This document shows, one piece after another, positions 1 to 8,285 of a stretch of DNA of 64,000 nucleotides. The notes below the pieces were generated by a model. The model was given only the letters and a program-made list of their open reading frames with translations. It had not been told where the DNA came from and ran no database searches. The stretch is from Planctomyces sp. SH-PL14 (GTDB taxonomy: Bacteria; Planctomycetota; Planctomycetia; Planctomycetales; Planctomycetaceae), in contig NZ_CP011270.1 of assembly GCF_001610835.1 (NCBI RefSeq), positions 558,001 through 622,000 of the forward strand, in the 5' to 3' direction. Made by a program: the position numbers and the translations under genes. The first letter of the stretch is position 1; each line of letters begins with the position of its first letter.

Positions 1-2
1 AG

Positions 3-287
3 GCAGCGGTGTTCCCGCTGGTGAAGAAGGATGGGCAGCCGGAGAAGGCGCTGGAGATTTACCAGGCGCTGAAGGAAGCGGGGATTGCGGCGACGTATGA
101 CGCTCAGGCGGCGATCGGAAAGCGGTATCGCCGGATGGATGAGGCGGGGACGCCGTGGTGTATTACGGTCGATAACGACACGATCAAGGACGGGACGGTG
201 ACGGTCCGTGATCGGGACACGTTGAAGCAGGACCGGCTGCCGGCAAGTGAGCTGGTGAGCGAATTGTCGCAGCGGCTGCGGAAGTAG
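3..287 (+). CDS. glyS: Glycyl-tRNA synthetase, C-terminal fragment (partial)
   Basis: Only the last 94 residues are inside the window; the gene begins before base 1. The fragment reads as the anticodon-binding domain of a class II, glycyl-type aminoacyl-tRNA synthetase: it begins AAVFPLVKKDG, continues with a Rossmann-like stretch holding AGIAATYDAQAAIGKRYRRM, and has the TPWCITVDN strand and the closing VTVRDRDT motif typical of the HGTP_anticodon fold of single-chain GlyRS. The enzyme charges tRNA-Gly in the cytoplasm. The stop is a TAG, and repeat copy 1 starts about ten bases later. The subclass is inferred from motif resemblance only; a related class II synthetase such as ProRS is less likely. 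Confidence 0.85.
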   Translation, partial: AAVFPLVKKDGQPEKALEIYQALKEAGIAATYDAQAAIGKRYRRMDEAGTPWCITVDNDTIKDGTVTVRDRDTLKQDRLPASELVSELSQRLRK

Positions 288-297
288 TTGCGTGAAA

Positions 298-630
298 AGC
301 CGGGGGTCCAGGGGCACCCTGGTGGGGAGTGCAGAGGGGCAACGCCCCTCTGCCCGCCGGAGGCCCTCTCGTCGAGAGATGTCTGAAGGAGTGAGTGTCC
401 AAGCGCGGACGACGTGCCGGATGCCCCCTCACCAACCCACGGGGATTGCAACGCCAGCGGTGTGATGTGGGGGAGTCCTCAACGCCGGTTCCACAAAGGG
501 AACGGCCGTTGTGTCCCACGGTTCCTCATGGAAGCGCCTCCGGCGGCAAGGGGTGACCCCCTTGACCCCGGCTGCCGTCGCACGTTGGGTTTGAGCGATC
601 GAGTCGCGCCGGCAAGGACGGGTTTCGAGA
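298..630 (+). repeat. Dispersed ~310-bp structured repeat, copy 1
   Basis: Starts with GGGTCCAGGGGCACCCTGG and ends with the GTTGGGTTTGAGC tail and GCCGGCAAGGACG near 629. It contains the conserved blocks GAGAGATGTCTGAAGGAG, CGTGCCGGATGCCCCCTCAC and GCGCCTCCGGCGGCAAGGGG. It fills the gap between the glyS stop and the convergent RND gene. Short ORFs crossing it are in different frames from those in other copies, so it is treated as non-coding. Bases 631-701 hold nothing I recognise. Confidence 0.9.
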
Positions 631-701
631 CACCGCGATCGGCCGCACTCCCCGACCGATCACCATTCGGCGAATGCACTCCCGAATGCACTCCAGCCCG
701 C

Positions 702-3700
702 TCAATGGGCCGGAGACGACGAGGCCGCGAGGTCTTCGTCGGACGCCGGAAGACGCCGAGGCGCGAACCACGGGTAGATCGCCGGAACGACGAGCGACGT
801 CAGAAGCGTCGACGTGATGAGTCCCCCGATGACAACCGACGCGAGGGGCCGCTGCATCTCGGCGCCGTCGCTGGTCGACATCGCCATCGGCAGGAAGCCA
901 AGACTCGCGACGAGGGCCGTCATAAGGACCGGCCGCAGGCGCGAGAGGGCGGTCTCGTAGGTCGCGTCCTTCATCGGGATGCCGGTGCCACGGAGGTTCT
1001 CCGCGGCACTGACCCACACCAGACCGTTCAGGACCGCGACGCCGAACAGGGCGATGAATCCGACGCCGGCCGAGATGCTGAACGGCATTCCGCGGAGGGC
1101 GAGCGCGAACACGCCCCCCGAGGCGGCGATCGGGACGGCGAGGAAGATCAGGAGCGCCAGGCTGGCGCTCTGGAACGTCGTGTGAAGCAGCAGGAAGATC
1201 AGCAGGAGGACGATGGGTGTGATGAGGATCAGCCGCTGGCTGGCCGACTGAAGGTTCTCGAAGTCGCCCCCCCAACGGATCTCGTACCCGGTCGGGAGCG
1301 TGATTCCCTCGCGAATTTTTTTCTGAGCTTCCGAGACGAACGTCGCCACGTCACGGCCCCGAACGTTCGCCGAGACGAAGGTCCGGCGGCGGTTGGACTC
1401 GTGCTCGACGGAGGGGGGCGTCTCTTCAATCTTGACGTCCGCCAGATCGCCGAGCGGGACCGGCTTTCCTCCAGCGGACGAGACCGGGAGCTGTTCGATC
1501 CGGGCGACCTCGTTCCGCCAGTCCTCGGGGATGCGGACGATGATCGGGAACCGGGCTCGTCCTTCGAAGATCTGTCCGACCTCGTGACCGCCGATCGAGG
1601 CGACGACGTCCATGACCTTCTGGGCGTCGATCCCGTAACGGGCGAGAGCGTCGCGGCGTGGGACGACCGTGACGGTGGTCAGGTTCGCCTGGAAGTCTGC
1701 CTTCACGTCGACCGCGCCGGGGATCTCCTTCAGCAGCCGCTCGATCTTCTTCGCCGTCTCGCCCAGAAACGTCAGGTCGTCTCCGTAGAGCAGGACCGCG
1801 ACGTCGGCCTTAACCCCGGCCACGAGTTCGTCGACCCGCATCTCGATGGGCTGCGTGAAGCCGAAGACCGCTCCCGGGACCTTGGCAGTCAGGGCGTCGG
1901 ACATATCGCGGATGAGCTGGTCCCGCGTCATCCCTTTCCGCCAGTCGTGCTGGTCTTTGAGCATGACCCACACGTCGGTCTGGTGGACCCCCATGACGTC
2001 GTTGGCGATCTCGGGCCGGCCGGTCTTGCAGAAGACTGTCTGGACCTCGGGGAATGGCTTGAGCGTCTTCTCGATCTGCGTCGACATCCCGATCGCCCCT
2101 TCCAGCGAGGCACTCGGGAGCCGGACCGCTTCGACGAGCAGATCCCCTTCCTCAAGCTTCGGCATGAACTCGGCCCCAAGATTCAGCGCGACCGGGATGC
2201 TGACGACGAAGACCGCGAGCGAGACGAGCGTCGTCAGGACCGGGAAGCGGATCGTCCGCTCGACGAGCGGGCGGTAGAGGAACTTGATCCACCGGACGAG
2301 GAACACGTCCTTGTCTTCCAGGTTCTTCGGCAGGGCAAGCGAGGCCATCGCCGGCATGAAGGTCATCGAGAGGATCAGCGAGCCGAACAGGGCAAAGAGG
2401 ACCGTCAGGGCCATCGGCCGGAACAGTTTCCCCTCCGTCCCCTCGAGCATCAGGATCGGCAGGTAGACGATGGCGATGATCAGCTCGCCGAACATGGTCG
2501 GCTTGCGGACCTCGATCGCCGCGTCGCGGATGATGTCGACCCGCGATTTCCCGGGGGGCGCGTGCGAGAGGCGGTGGATGCAGTTCTCGACCATGATGAC
2601 CGACGAGTCGACGATCAGGCCGAAGTCGATCGCTCCGAGGCTCATCAGGCTCGCCGTGATTCCGAACGTTTGCATCAGCGTCGTGGCAAACATCATCGAC
2701 AGCGGGATCGCCAGAGCGACGATCACCCCCGCCTTGAAGCTCCCCAGCATGATGAGGAGCACGAAGACCACGAGGGCGCCCCCCTCGACCAGGTTCTTGA
2801 CGACCGTTTTCAGCGTCCGACCGATGAGGGCGGAGCGGTCGTAGATGACCTCAATCCGCACTCCCGGCGGAAGCGACGGCTGGATCTCGACGAGCCGCTG
2901 CTTGACCCGTTCGACGACCTCCCGCGAGTTCTCGCCGATCAGCATCATGGTCAGCCCGGTGACTGCTTCGCCGCGACCGTCACGGGTGACGGCCCCCTGG
3001 CGGGTCATGGGGGCTTCGGTCACGCTCGCGACATCGCGGATGAGGAGAGGGTTGCCGTCCCCTTCCCTCCGTAGCACGATCTCTTCGATGTCCCCCACGT
3101 TGCCGAGGAGGGCCTGGCCGCGGATGAACCGCTGTTCATCGTGGTGGACGACGTACCCACCGCCCGCCGAGGCGTTGTTCTCTTCGATCCGGGCGAACAG
3201 GTCATCGAGCGTCAGGCCATAGCTGGCGAGGCGGTCCGGGTTCGGGCGGATCTCGAAGGTGCGGTAGAAGCCGCCGTGCGTGTTGACCTCGGTCACCCCG
3301 CGGACTTCGCGGAGCTTCGGGACGACATCCCATTCGAGAATCGTCCGGAGCTGCATCGGCGAGTAGGCGTCCCCGCGGACCTCGAACTGAAGGATCTCCC
3401 CGAGGGCGGTCGTGAGCGGTCCCAGTTCGGGGGTGCCGTATCCCGCGGGGATCAGCGCGGAAGCCGCGGAGATCCGCTCCGCGACGAGCTGGCGGGCCTG
3501 GTAGAGGTTCGTCCCTTCCTGGAAGACGATCGTCACGACCGAGATCCCGAACTTGGAGACGCTGCGGACTTCCTCGACCTTGGGGAGGCCTCCCATCGTC
3601 GATTCGACGGGGTAGGTGACATACCGCTCGACCTCGACCGGGGAGAGCGAGCCAGCGTTCGTGATGACCGTCACTTGGACGTTGGTCATGTCCGGAACGG

Positions 3701-3812
3701 CGTCGATCGGCAGGTGGAGCGCGGCGTTGATCCCCGCCGCAGCCATGAGGAGGGTTCCCGTCAGGACGAGGAACCGGTTCTTGAGCGAAACTTCAATGAG
3801 TTGGGAGAGCAT
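702..3812 (-). CDS. czcA: Heavy-metal efflux RND transporter, CzcA/CusA family
   Basis: A 1036-residue inner-membrane RND pump, the usual length for the heavy-metal (HME) family. It opens with the classic MLSQLIEVSLKNRFLV helix, followed by a periplasmic porter domain (ITNAGSLSPVEVERYVTYPV) and a TM4 region with DFGLIVDSSVIMVEN. That DFG-x3-D pattern is the one described for pumps of divalent cations (Co, Zn, Cd, Ni), rather than the Cu/Ag pattern. It would export metal by proton antiport with an adaptor and an outer-membrane channel. The adaptor gene lies 132 bases upstream on the same strand; no outer-membrane factor gene is visible. The start ATG at 3812 matches the family N-terminus. The substrate is inferred. 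Confidence 0.93.
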   Translation of the reverse strand: MLSQLIEVSLKNRFLVLTGTLLMAAAGINAALHLPIDAVPDMTNVQVTVITNAGSLSPVEVERYVTYPVESTMGGLPKVEEVRSVSKFGISVVTIVFQEGTNLYQARQLVAERISAASALIPAGYGTPELGPLTTALGEILQFEVRGDAYSPMQLRTILEWDVVPKLREVRGVTEVNTHGGFYRTFEIRPNPDRLASYGLTLDDLFARIEENNASAGGGYVVHHDEQRFIRGQALLGNVGDIEEIVLRREGDGNPLLIRDVASVTEAPMTRQGAVTRDGRGEAVTGLTMMLIGENSREVVERVKQRLVEIQPSLPPGVRIEVIYDRSALIGRTLKTVVKNLVEGGALVVFVLLIMLGSFKAGVIVALAIPLSMMFATTLMQTFGITASLMSLGAIDFGLIVDSSVIMVENCIHRLSHAPPGKSRVDIIRDAAIEVRKPTMFGELIIAIVYLPILMLEGTEGKLFRPMALTVLFALFGSLILSMTFMPAMASLALPKNLEDKDVFLVRWIKFLYRPLVERTIRFPVLTTLVSLAVFVVSIPVALNLGAEFMPKLEEGDLLVEAVRLPSASLEGAIGMSTQIEKTLKPFPEVQTVFCKTGRPEIANDVMGVHQTDVWVMLKDQHDWRKGMTRDQLIRDMSDALTAKVPGAVFGFTQPIEMRVDELVAGVKADVAVLLYGDDLTFLGETAKKIERLLKEIPGAVDVKADFQANLTTVTVVPRRDALARYGIDAQKVMDVVASIGGHEVGQIFEGRARFPIIVRIPEDWRNEVARIEQLPVSSAGGKPVPLGDLADVKIEETPPSVEHESNRRRTFVSANVRGRDVATFVSEAQKKIREGITLPTGYEIRWGGDFENLQSASQRLILITPIVLLLIFLLLHTTFQSASLALLIFLAVPIAASGGVFALALRGMPFSISAGVGFIALFGVAVLNGLVWVSAAENLRGTGIPMKDATYETALSRLRPVLMTALVASLGFLPMAMSTSDGAEMQRPLASVVIGGLITSTLLTSLVVPAIYPWFAPRRLPASDEDLAASSSPAH

Positions 3813-3944
3813 GGGGGCGGGGTCCAGGGACTAAGGCCTGGACGGAAGGAGGGAGCGAGGGACCAAGGCCGGGGTCCATGGGCAGCCGCACGGAGGCGCG
3901 GGCCGACGGAAGAACCGAGACCAATGCGGAAGAATTCCGGAGCG

Positions 3945-5411
3945 TTACTCGTCTGCTTCGAGGAGCAGTTCCGACTTCAGAAAGAAGGTCCCGGCAGTGA
4001 CGACGGCGTCCCCCGCCTGCAGCCCCTCCGTGATCTCGATCCAGTCCCGGTCCTGAAGCCCCGGCTTGACCGGCACCTCCCGGAACGCGCGGTCCCCCTG
4101 CGACACGAATACGAAGGCCGAGCCGTCGTGCCGCGTCACCGCGGACTCCGGCACGGCGATCACGGTCCGGCTGGCGTCCACGGGAATCGTCACCCGGACG
4201 AACAGCCCCGGCCGGAGCAGCCCGTCCGTGTTGTCGATCGCTCCGATCAGCGGCACCGAGTTCGTCTCCGCCGAGACCTCCCGACCGACGTAGTGGATCT
4301 TCGCCGGGAGGATTTTCCCGGCGATGGCCGGCGTTTCGACCGAGAGCGGATCCCCTTCATGAAGCCGGACCGCGGACCAGTCCCGCTCCCGCAGGTCCGC
4401 CGCGACCCACAGCCGGCTCGTATCGGCCAGGACGAAGAGCGGCTCGCCGAGCTGCGTCCGCTCCGCCGTCGACACGAGCTTTTGCTCGATCGTCCCGGCG
4501 AACGGGGCCTGGATCTCGACCGACGACAGGTCGGACGGGGCGGACTTGGCACTCATGCTCTCCGTGTAGCCGAGCAGCGTGTTGAGATGCTGCCGGCTGA
4601 CGTCGAGACGCCGCCGGGCGGCTTCGACGCCGACTTCCGACTGCCGGTACGCCTGGCGGCTTTCGAACACCGCCTGCTCCATGGCTCCCTTGAGCCCGGC
4701 GTCGGCCGACTCAAGCTCGCTCATCCGCTCGCGGACCATCCGCTGCGGGACGGCGCCGTTGTCGAGGGCCCCCGACACACCCTGAGCCAGCGAATCCGCC
4801 AGCCGCAACCGCGAATAGGCCGTCAGCACCCCTTCGCCCCCCTTGCCCAGCGGGACGGATCGGAAGGTATTGCGGATCGCATCAAGCGGGTCCTTGCGGC
4901 CGACCGCCTCGCTCAGAGCGAAGATCCCCTCGTTCGTCTTTCCCCGCCAGGAGAGTTCTTCCTCCAGGACCCGCAGCTCCCCCTCGCGCTGGAGGACGTC
5001 CGCCCGCGCGGTCCCGACCTCGGGGCTGGAGAGAATCGCCAGAACCTGTCCGGCAACGACAGCGTCTCCCGGCTTCACGAGGACGTCGGCGAGGACTCCG
5101 GCGGTCGCGGCACGGACCGAAATGTGCCGGGTGTCGTCGTACTGGAGCCGACCTGGGACCGTGATCGACCGTCCCAGCGACCGGGCCGCGACCGGCTCGA
5201 CGGCGATGCGGGCCGCCTCCGCTTTCTCAAGTGAAAGGACAACGACAGCCGGAGCGTCCGTCGCTGTCGGGCCGGAGGGCTTGGACTCCCCGGCGGTCGG
5301 CTTCTCGGAGGCTTCGGCGGTCGACCGCTGCCAGGGACGATAGACGAGGGCGGCGCCCCCGGCGCCGGCTGCGACGAGCGCAACGACAAGAGAGACGTGA
5401 CGTCTTTTCAT
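3945..5411 (-). CDS. czcB: RND efflux periplasmic adaptor subunit (CzcB/CusB type)
   Basis: A 488-residue membrane-fusion protein. The ATG at 5411 gives MKRRHVSLVVALVAAGAGG, a signal/anchor helix; an in-frame TTG 30 bases upstream is less likely. Next come a proline-rich linker, the first half of the lipoyl domain (VLADVLVKPGDAVVAGQVLA), a helical hairpin rich in Arg/Glu/Leu, the second lipoyl half (VEIQAPFAGTIEQKLVS) and a C-terminal beta-barrel (LRPGLFVRVTIPVDASRTVI). It would link the RND pump encoded downstream to an outer-membrane channel. No N- or C-terminal heavy-metal-binding extension is obvious. It probably shares a transcript with the pump and perhaps with the His-rich protein upstream. 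Confidence 0.92.
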   Translation of the reverse strand: MKRRHVSLVVALVAAGAGGAALVYRPWQRSTAEASEKPTAGESKPSGPTATDAPAVVVLSLEKAEAARIAVEPVAARSLGRSITVPGRLQYDDTRHISVRAATAGVLADVLVKPGDAVVAGQVLAILSSPEVGTARADVLQREGELRVLEEELSWRGKTNEGIFALSEAVGRKDPLDAIRNTFRSVPLGKGGEGVLTAYSRLRLADSLAQGVSGALDNGAVPQRMVRERMSELESADAGLKGAMEQAVFESRQAYRQSEVGVEAARRRLDVSRQHLNTLLGYTESMSAKSAPSDLSSVEIQAPFAGTIEQKLVSTAERTQLGEPLFVLADTSRLWVAADLRERDWSAVRLHEGDPLSVETPAIAGKILPAKIHYVGREVSAETNSVPLIGAIDNTDGLLRPGLFVRVTIPVDASRTVIAVPESAVTRHDGSAFVFVSQGDRAFREVPVKPGLQDRDWIEITEGLQAGDAVVTAGTFFLKSELLLEADE

Positions 5412-5518
5412 GGGAATCGACTCGGAGGGGCGCAGGCGCAAGCAGGCACGCTACGCAGGAAAGAGAAGACGAGAACGCGGGACAGCATCGGGAAGCCAGC
5501 CGGCTCCCCGCCCGGATC

Positions 5519-6013
5519 TCAGCAGCGGGCCACGCACAACAGGTCGAGACGATTCACCAAGGGACCGGGGGCGTCGCTCGCGGGACGCTCGACCCGGGAT
5601 GAGTTCTCCGGCTCCGTCACGACGGCCGGTGCCGCAATGGCCCAGTCCAGCACGGCCAGCGGCAACGACATGTCCCCCGTCGGGGAGGCCTTGACCACCG
5701 AGACGCCGTAGGCCAGGGACCAGCCTGCGGGGACGGGGGCCTGGTGGTGCCGCTCGGGACAATCTTCACCGCACGGCTCGGACTGGAACTCCGTCAGCAG
5801 CAGCAGGTGAAAATGCCAGCCCTGCGGTTCCTGAGTTCGCGTGTGATGGAGCTGACGATGCTCGCTCAGCGCCGCACCGCTTCCGCCGGCTTGACCGTGG
5901 CAGTGGATCCAGGGAATCGGCCCGCACCATGAGCCGATCCCGAGCAGGAGGTAGCAGAGGATCTGCACCGTCCGCGTCGGAGAGCCGCTCAGGGGGGAAA
6001 GAAAACGAGCCAT
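5519..6013 (-). CDS. Small His/Cys-rich hypothetical protein in metal-efflux cluster
   Basis: 164 residues from the ATG at 6013 (MARFLSPLSG); the reading frame extends farther upstream, but that part has no coding look. A hydrophobic segment at about residues 17-38 (VQILCYLLLGIGSWCG) could be a signal or anchor. It is followed by clusters of possible metal ligands: HCHG, HRQLHH, WHFHLLL, a CGEDC pair and ERHH. The gene is 107 bases upstream of the adaptor gene on the same strand, so a metal-binding role alongside the efflux pump is plausible. I do not recognise a named family, and the start codon lacks a Shine-Dalgarno. Confidence 0.5.
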   Translation of the reverse strand: MARFLSPLSGSPTRTVQILCYLLLGIGSWCGPIPWIHCHGQAGGSGAALSEHRQLHHTRTQEPQGWHFHLLLLTEFQSEPCGEDCPERHHQAPVPAGWSLAYGVSVVKASPTGDMSLPLAVLDWAIAAPAVVTEPENSSRVERPASDAPGPLVNRLDLLCVARC

Positions 6014-6137
6014 CACACAATCAGCTTGCGTCGATTCGTCGTTGAAGTCAACGCCGCCTTCCCGGATTCGCAGGCGATCGTCTTCGCTTCGGGGGGCATC
6101 CCGCAGGTTGAGGCGGATGTTGCGGAGAAGGGATTCG

Positions 6138-6275
6138 CCACAGATGAACACAGATAAACACAGATTTGGAAAGGAGACGGTGTGGCGGCCTGTGCGGGGC
6201 TCACCCGCGGTCGGCCCGTGCAAAGGCGAGCGAGTCGAGTCATCGGTCCTCTCTCTGATCTGTGTTCATCTGTGG
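6138..6275. repeat. Palindromic spacer with CACAGATGAACACAGAT arms
   Basis: The left arm CCACAGATGAACACAGAT (6138-6155) is perfectly complementary to 6258-6275, an 18-bp inverted repeat around a 102-base centre. The left arm continues with another ACACAGAT unit. It sits in the 303-base gap (6014-6316) between the DUF1559 gene and the His-rich gene, both on the minus strand, and may act as a processing or termination structure. Confidence 0.8.
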
Positions 6276-6316
6276 CTTTACTTCTTCTTTTCCTCTTCTG
6301 CGAAGTCCGCGGCCAA

Positions 6317-7327
6317 TCAGAACTCGCCCACCAGTTCCTTCCCCTTCCGCGAGAGAAGTGCCGACAAGGTCTGAAGCGCGATGTTCTCCGGACAAAAGCG
6401 GACCGAGGCATCGACCATCAGGAAGTTCGCGCCCCCGGCGTGATGGCTGTGGAACTCCTGCCCAAAGTCGCACCCCAGCTTCCCGATGTTCGGGCTGTTG
6501 TTCGCAACCTGGCACGACGCGAACCTCGTCATCCCCGCGGTGCCGAACCGCCCGTTCAGCGGTGCGCTCTGATCGAAGTAGTTCTTATGCCCCGCCCACA
6601 GACCGTGGATCGCCTCGGGGGCCTCGCCGAGCAGGACCGTGTTGCTCGTGCCATCGAGAATGTCGCGGATCCCAATGCTCGTCTCCCCTGCCCCGCGGAT
6701 GACGCCGCGGCCGAAGCCGTCGGTGTCCCCCAGGTCGGCGTACGAGTTCTGGCAGTTGCTCATCGGGTAGCAGCGGAGCCCCCGCTCACCCCAGTTTCCG
6801 CCGTAGTCGCTCCGTCCCATCTTCGGATGGGTCGCGTTGTCGCCATTCGACTTCAGGTCGCCGGCGCCCGGGTTCGAGGGGCAGATAAAGACCGGCAGGA
6901 CCGTCGCGCAGAGCGCCGCGTTATCGGCGTGAAGGTAAGGCTCATTCTGGTTGTATCGGTGAAAGAGCCCCGTCTGATCGAGATGTGGCAGGATCGCGTT
7001 CCCCCAGCTCACGACGCGACCGGCGCGGGCCCCGGCGGTGACCCACAGCGCGGGGGATCCCATCCCGCCGCCATAGCCCCCCTTCGGAAACATCCCGCAC
7101 GACTCGTGGTAGTTGTTGAGTGCCAGGCCGAGCTGCTTGAGGTGATTGCGGCACTGGGTCTGCCGCGCCGATTCCCGGGCCTGCTGCACCGCCGGGAGGA
7201 GGATGGCTACGAGGACCGCAATGATGGCGATCACGACGAGCAGCTCGATGAGGGTAAACCCGCGATACCGGGAATTCCGGCGCGAGAGAGACCGGCGCGC
7301 GCAGCCACAGACAGAAGCGTAAGACAT
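6317..7327 (-). CDS. DUF1559 family pseudopilin-like protein under a cobalamin riboswitch
   Basis: 336 residues. The N-terminus carries a type II/IV prepilin methylation motif, [20 protein letters not shown] (about residues 24-43), then the planctomycete DUF1559 hallmark QQARESARQTQCRNHLKQLG. Near the C-terminus are DGTSNTVLLGE and the VDASVRF motif (usually DGSVRF) with a GG-containing loop before it. The protein would be cleaved after Gly by a prepilin peptidase and anchored in the membrane by its helix; the function of DUF1559 proteins is not established. A cobalamin riboswitch lies about 125 bases upstream on the same strand, which is unexpected. The next gene downstream is 303 bases away, across a palindrome. 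Confidence 0.92.
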   Translation of the reverse strand: MSYASVCGCARRSLSRRNSRYRGFTLIELLVVIAIIAVLVAILLPAVQQARESARQTQCRNHLKQLGLALNNYHESCGMFPKGGYGGGMGSPALWVTAGARAGRVVSWGNAILPHLDQTGLFHRYNQNEPYLHADNAALCATVLPVFICPSNPGAGDLKSNGDNATHPKMGRSDYGGNWGERGLRCYPMSNCQNSYADLGDTDGFGRGVIRGAGETSIGIRDILDGTSNTVLLGEAPEAIHGLWAGHKNYFDQSAPLNGRFGTAGMTRFASCQVANNSPNIGKLGCDFGQEFHSHHAGGANFLMVDASVRFCPENIALQTLSALLSRKGKELVGEF

Positions 7328-7424
7328 GGAGAGCCGTCCTTTCCGGGCCAGGCGGTTCGGCCGCGCGGAAAGGCACCGATGTCGACAATGACACCTGGGA
7401 CATGCCCTCCACGGATGTCTTCAG

Positions 7425-7620
7425 GCCGAAACATCGCATGGCAGTCCCGTCGGGCCGTATTCTGGCTTGCGAGTCAGACGGTCCCGGACGCCTTCCCACC
7501 GACGTGATGTCGGCAGTGGCATAGTGTCCGGGACCTCCTCGCTTACAGCGGCGGTCCCGCGCCGGATTCGCACCGGCTTCCTGTCCGATCCAGGGGATCG
7601 AACGCCCAACGGGGTTGAGT
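7425..7620 (-). promoter_or_regulatory. Cobalamin riboswitch, minus strand
   Basis: Read on the minus strand this has the B12 riboswitch core in order: GGAAGCCGGTGCGAATCCGG (about 7578-7559), CCGCCGCTGTAAGCG, a GCCACTG box (about 7523-7517), GGGAAGGCG (about 7500-7492) and the closing GCAAGCCAGAATACGGCC. Spacing between boxes is normal. It lies in the leader of the DUF1559 gene, with about 100 bases of expression platform before the ATG. No clear U-tract terminator was seen, so the mode of control is open. By analogy with known members, AdoCbl or a related cobalamin would repress the downstream gene. Confidence 0.9.
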
Positions 7621-7669
7621 GGGCGAACCATAGGAGGGGCGTGCAGTGAATTCAATCCGCCTTCAAAGC

Positions 7670-7976
7670 ACCGGGTCCAGGGGCACCCTGGTGGGGGATG
7701 CAAGGGGGCAACGCCCTCTTGCCCGCCGGAGGCCTGGCGGTCGAGAGATGTCTGAAGGAGTGAGTGTCCAAACGCGGACACCGTGCCGGATGCCCCTTCA
7801 CCAACCCGCGGAGATTGCAAAGCGAGCGGTGAGTTCTCAACGCCGGTACCACAAAGGGGACGTCCGTTGCGTGCCAAGGTTCCTCACAGGAGTGCCTCCG
7901 GCGGCAAGGGGTTGCCCCCTTGACCCCGGCTGCCGTCGCACGTTGGGTCTGAGGAAGCAAAGCCGTGCCGGCAAGA
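7670..7976 (+). repeat. Dispersed ~310-bp structured repeat, copy 2
   Basis: Full-length copy from CCGGGTCCAGGGGCACCCTGG to GCCGGCAAGATCG, with the same internal blocks as copy 1. It sits exactly between two divergent cobalamin riboswitches, so it occupies or adjoins the promoter region of both transcripts. That is unlike the other copies, most of which lie next to stop codons. Confidence 0.92.
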
Positions 7977-8077
7977 TCGCGGTGCTTGTGAACTTGAGCC
8001 TTAGGCGGCTTTGTGAATCCGCCGAAGGAGGCCGTTGACATTCCGTTAACCCACGATATCTTGCCTCGCGTTGCTGG

Positions 8078-8285
8078 TCGGGCACCATCACTTGTGGTGT
8101 CCGCGAAAGAGGGAACACCGGTGCAAAACCGGGACTGCCCCGCAGCGGTAAGCGGAAACGACCGCCGTCATGGCACTGGATCTTCAGGTCCGGGAAGCGA
8201 CGGCCAGTAGGCGCGAGCCCCCCTTCATCAGTCCGATGGAGACGGGAACTCGCACGTCCGCGAGTCCGAAGACCTGCCGGCAACG
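8078..8285 (+). promoter_or_regulatory. Cobalamin riboswitch upstream of nrdA
   Basis: All core boxes are visible on the plus strand: GGGAACACCGGTGCAAAACC (8111-8130), GCCCCGCAGCGGTAAGC (8137-8153), TGGCACTGG (8171-8179), GGGAAGCGACGGCCAGTAGG (8192-8211) and the closing GTCCGAAGACCTGCC (8264-8278). It precedes a B12-independent ribonucleotide reductase operon. Repression of such enzymes by cobalamin, so that a B12-dependent class II enzyme is used when B12 is available, is known in actinobacteria; here it is inferred from the arrangement. Confidence 0.94.

Noticed and set aside
414-3074. 886-residue open frame opposite the RND pump gene
   Set aside because: Antisense shadow of czcA caused by high GC at third codon positions; composition is Arg/Asp/Glu-rich with no domain, and it begins inside repeat copy 1.
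3141-5234. 697-residue open frame opposite the pump and adaptor genes
   Set aside because: Crosses two recognised genes and the gap between them in antisense; low-complexity and without motifs.
7652-8041. Small ORFs inside repeat copy 2 and the other copies
   Set aside because: Frames differ between copies and are broken by indels at the hairpins, so the repeat is treated as non-coding.
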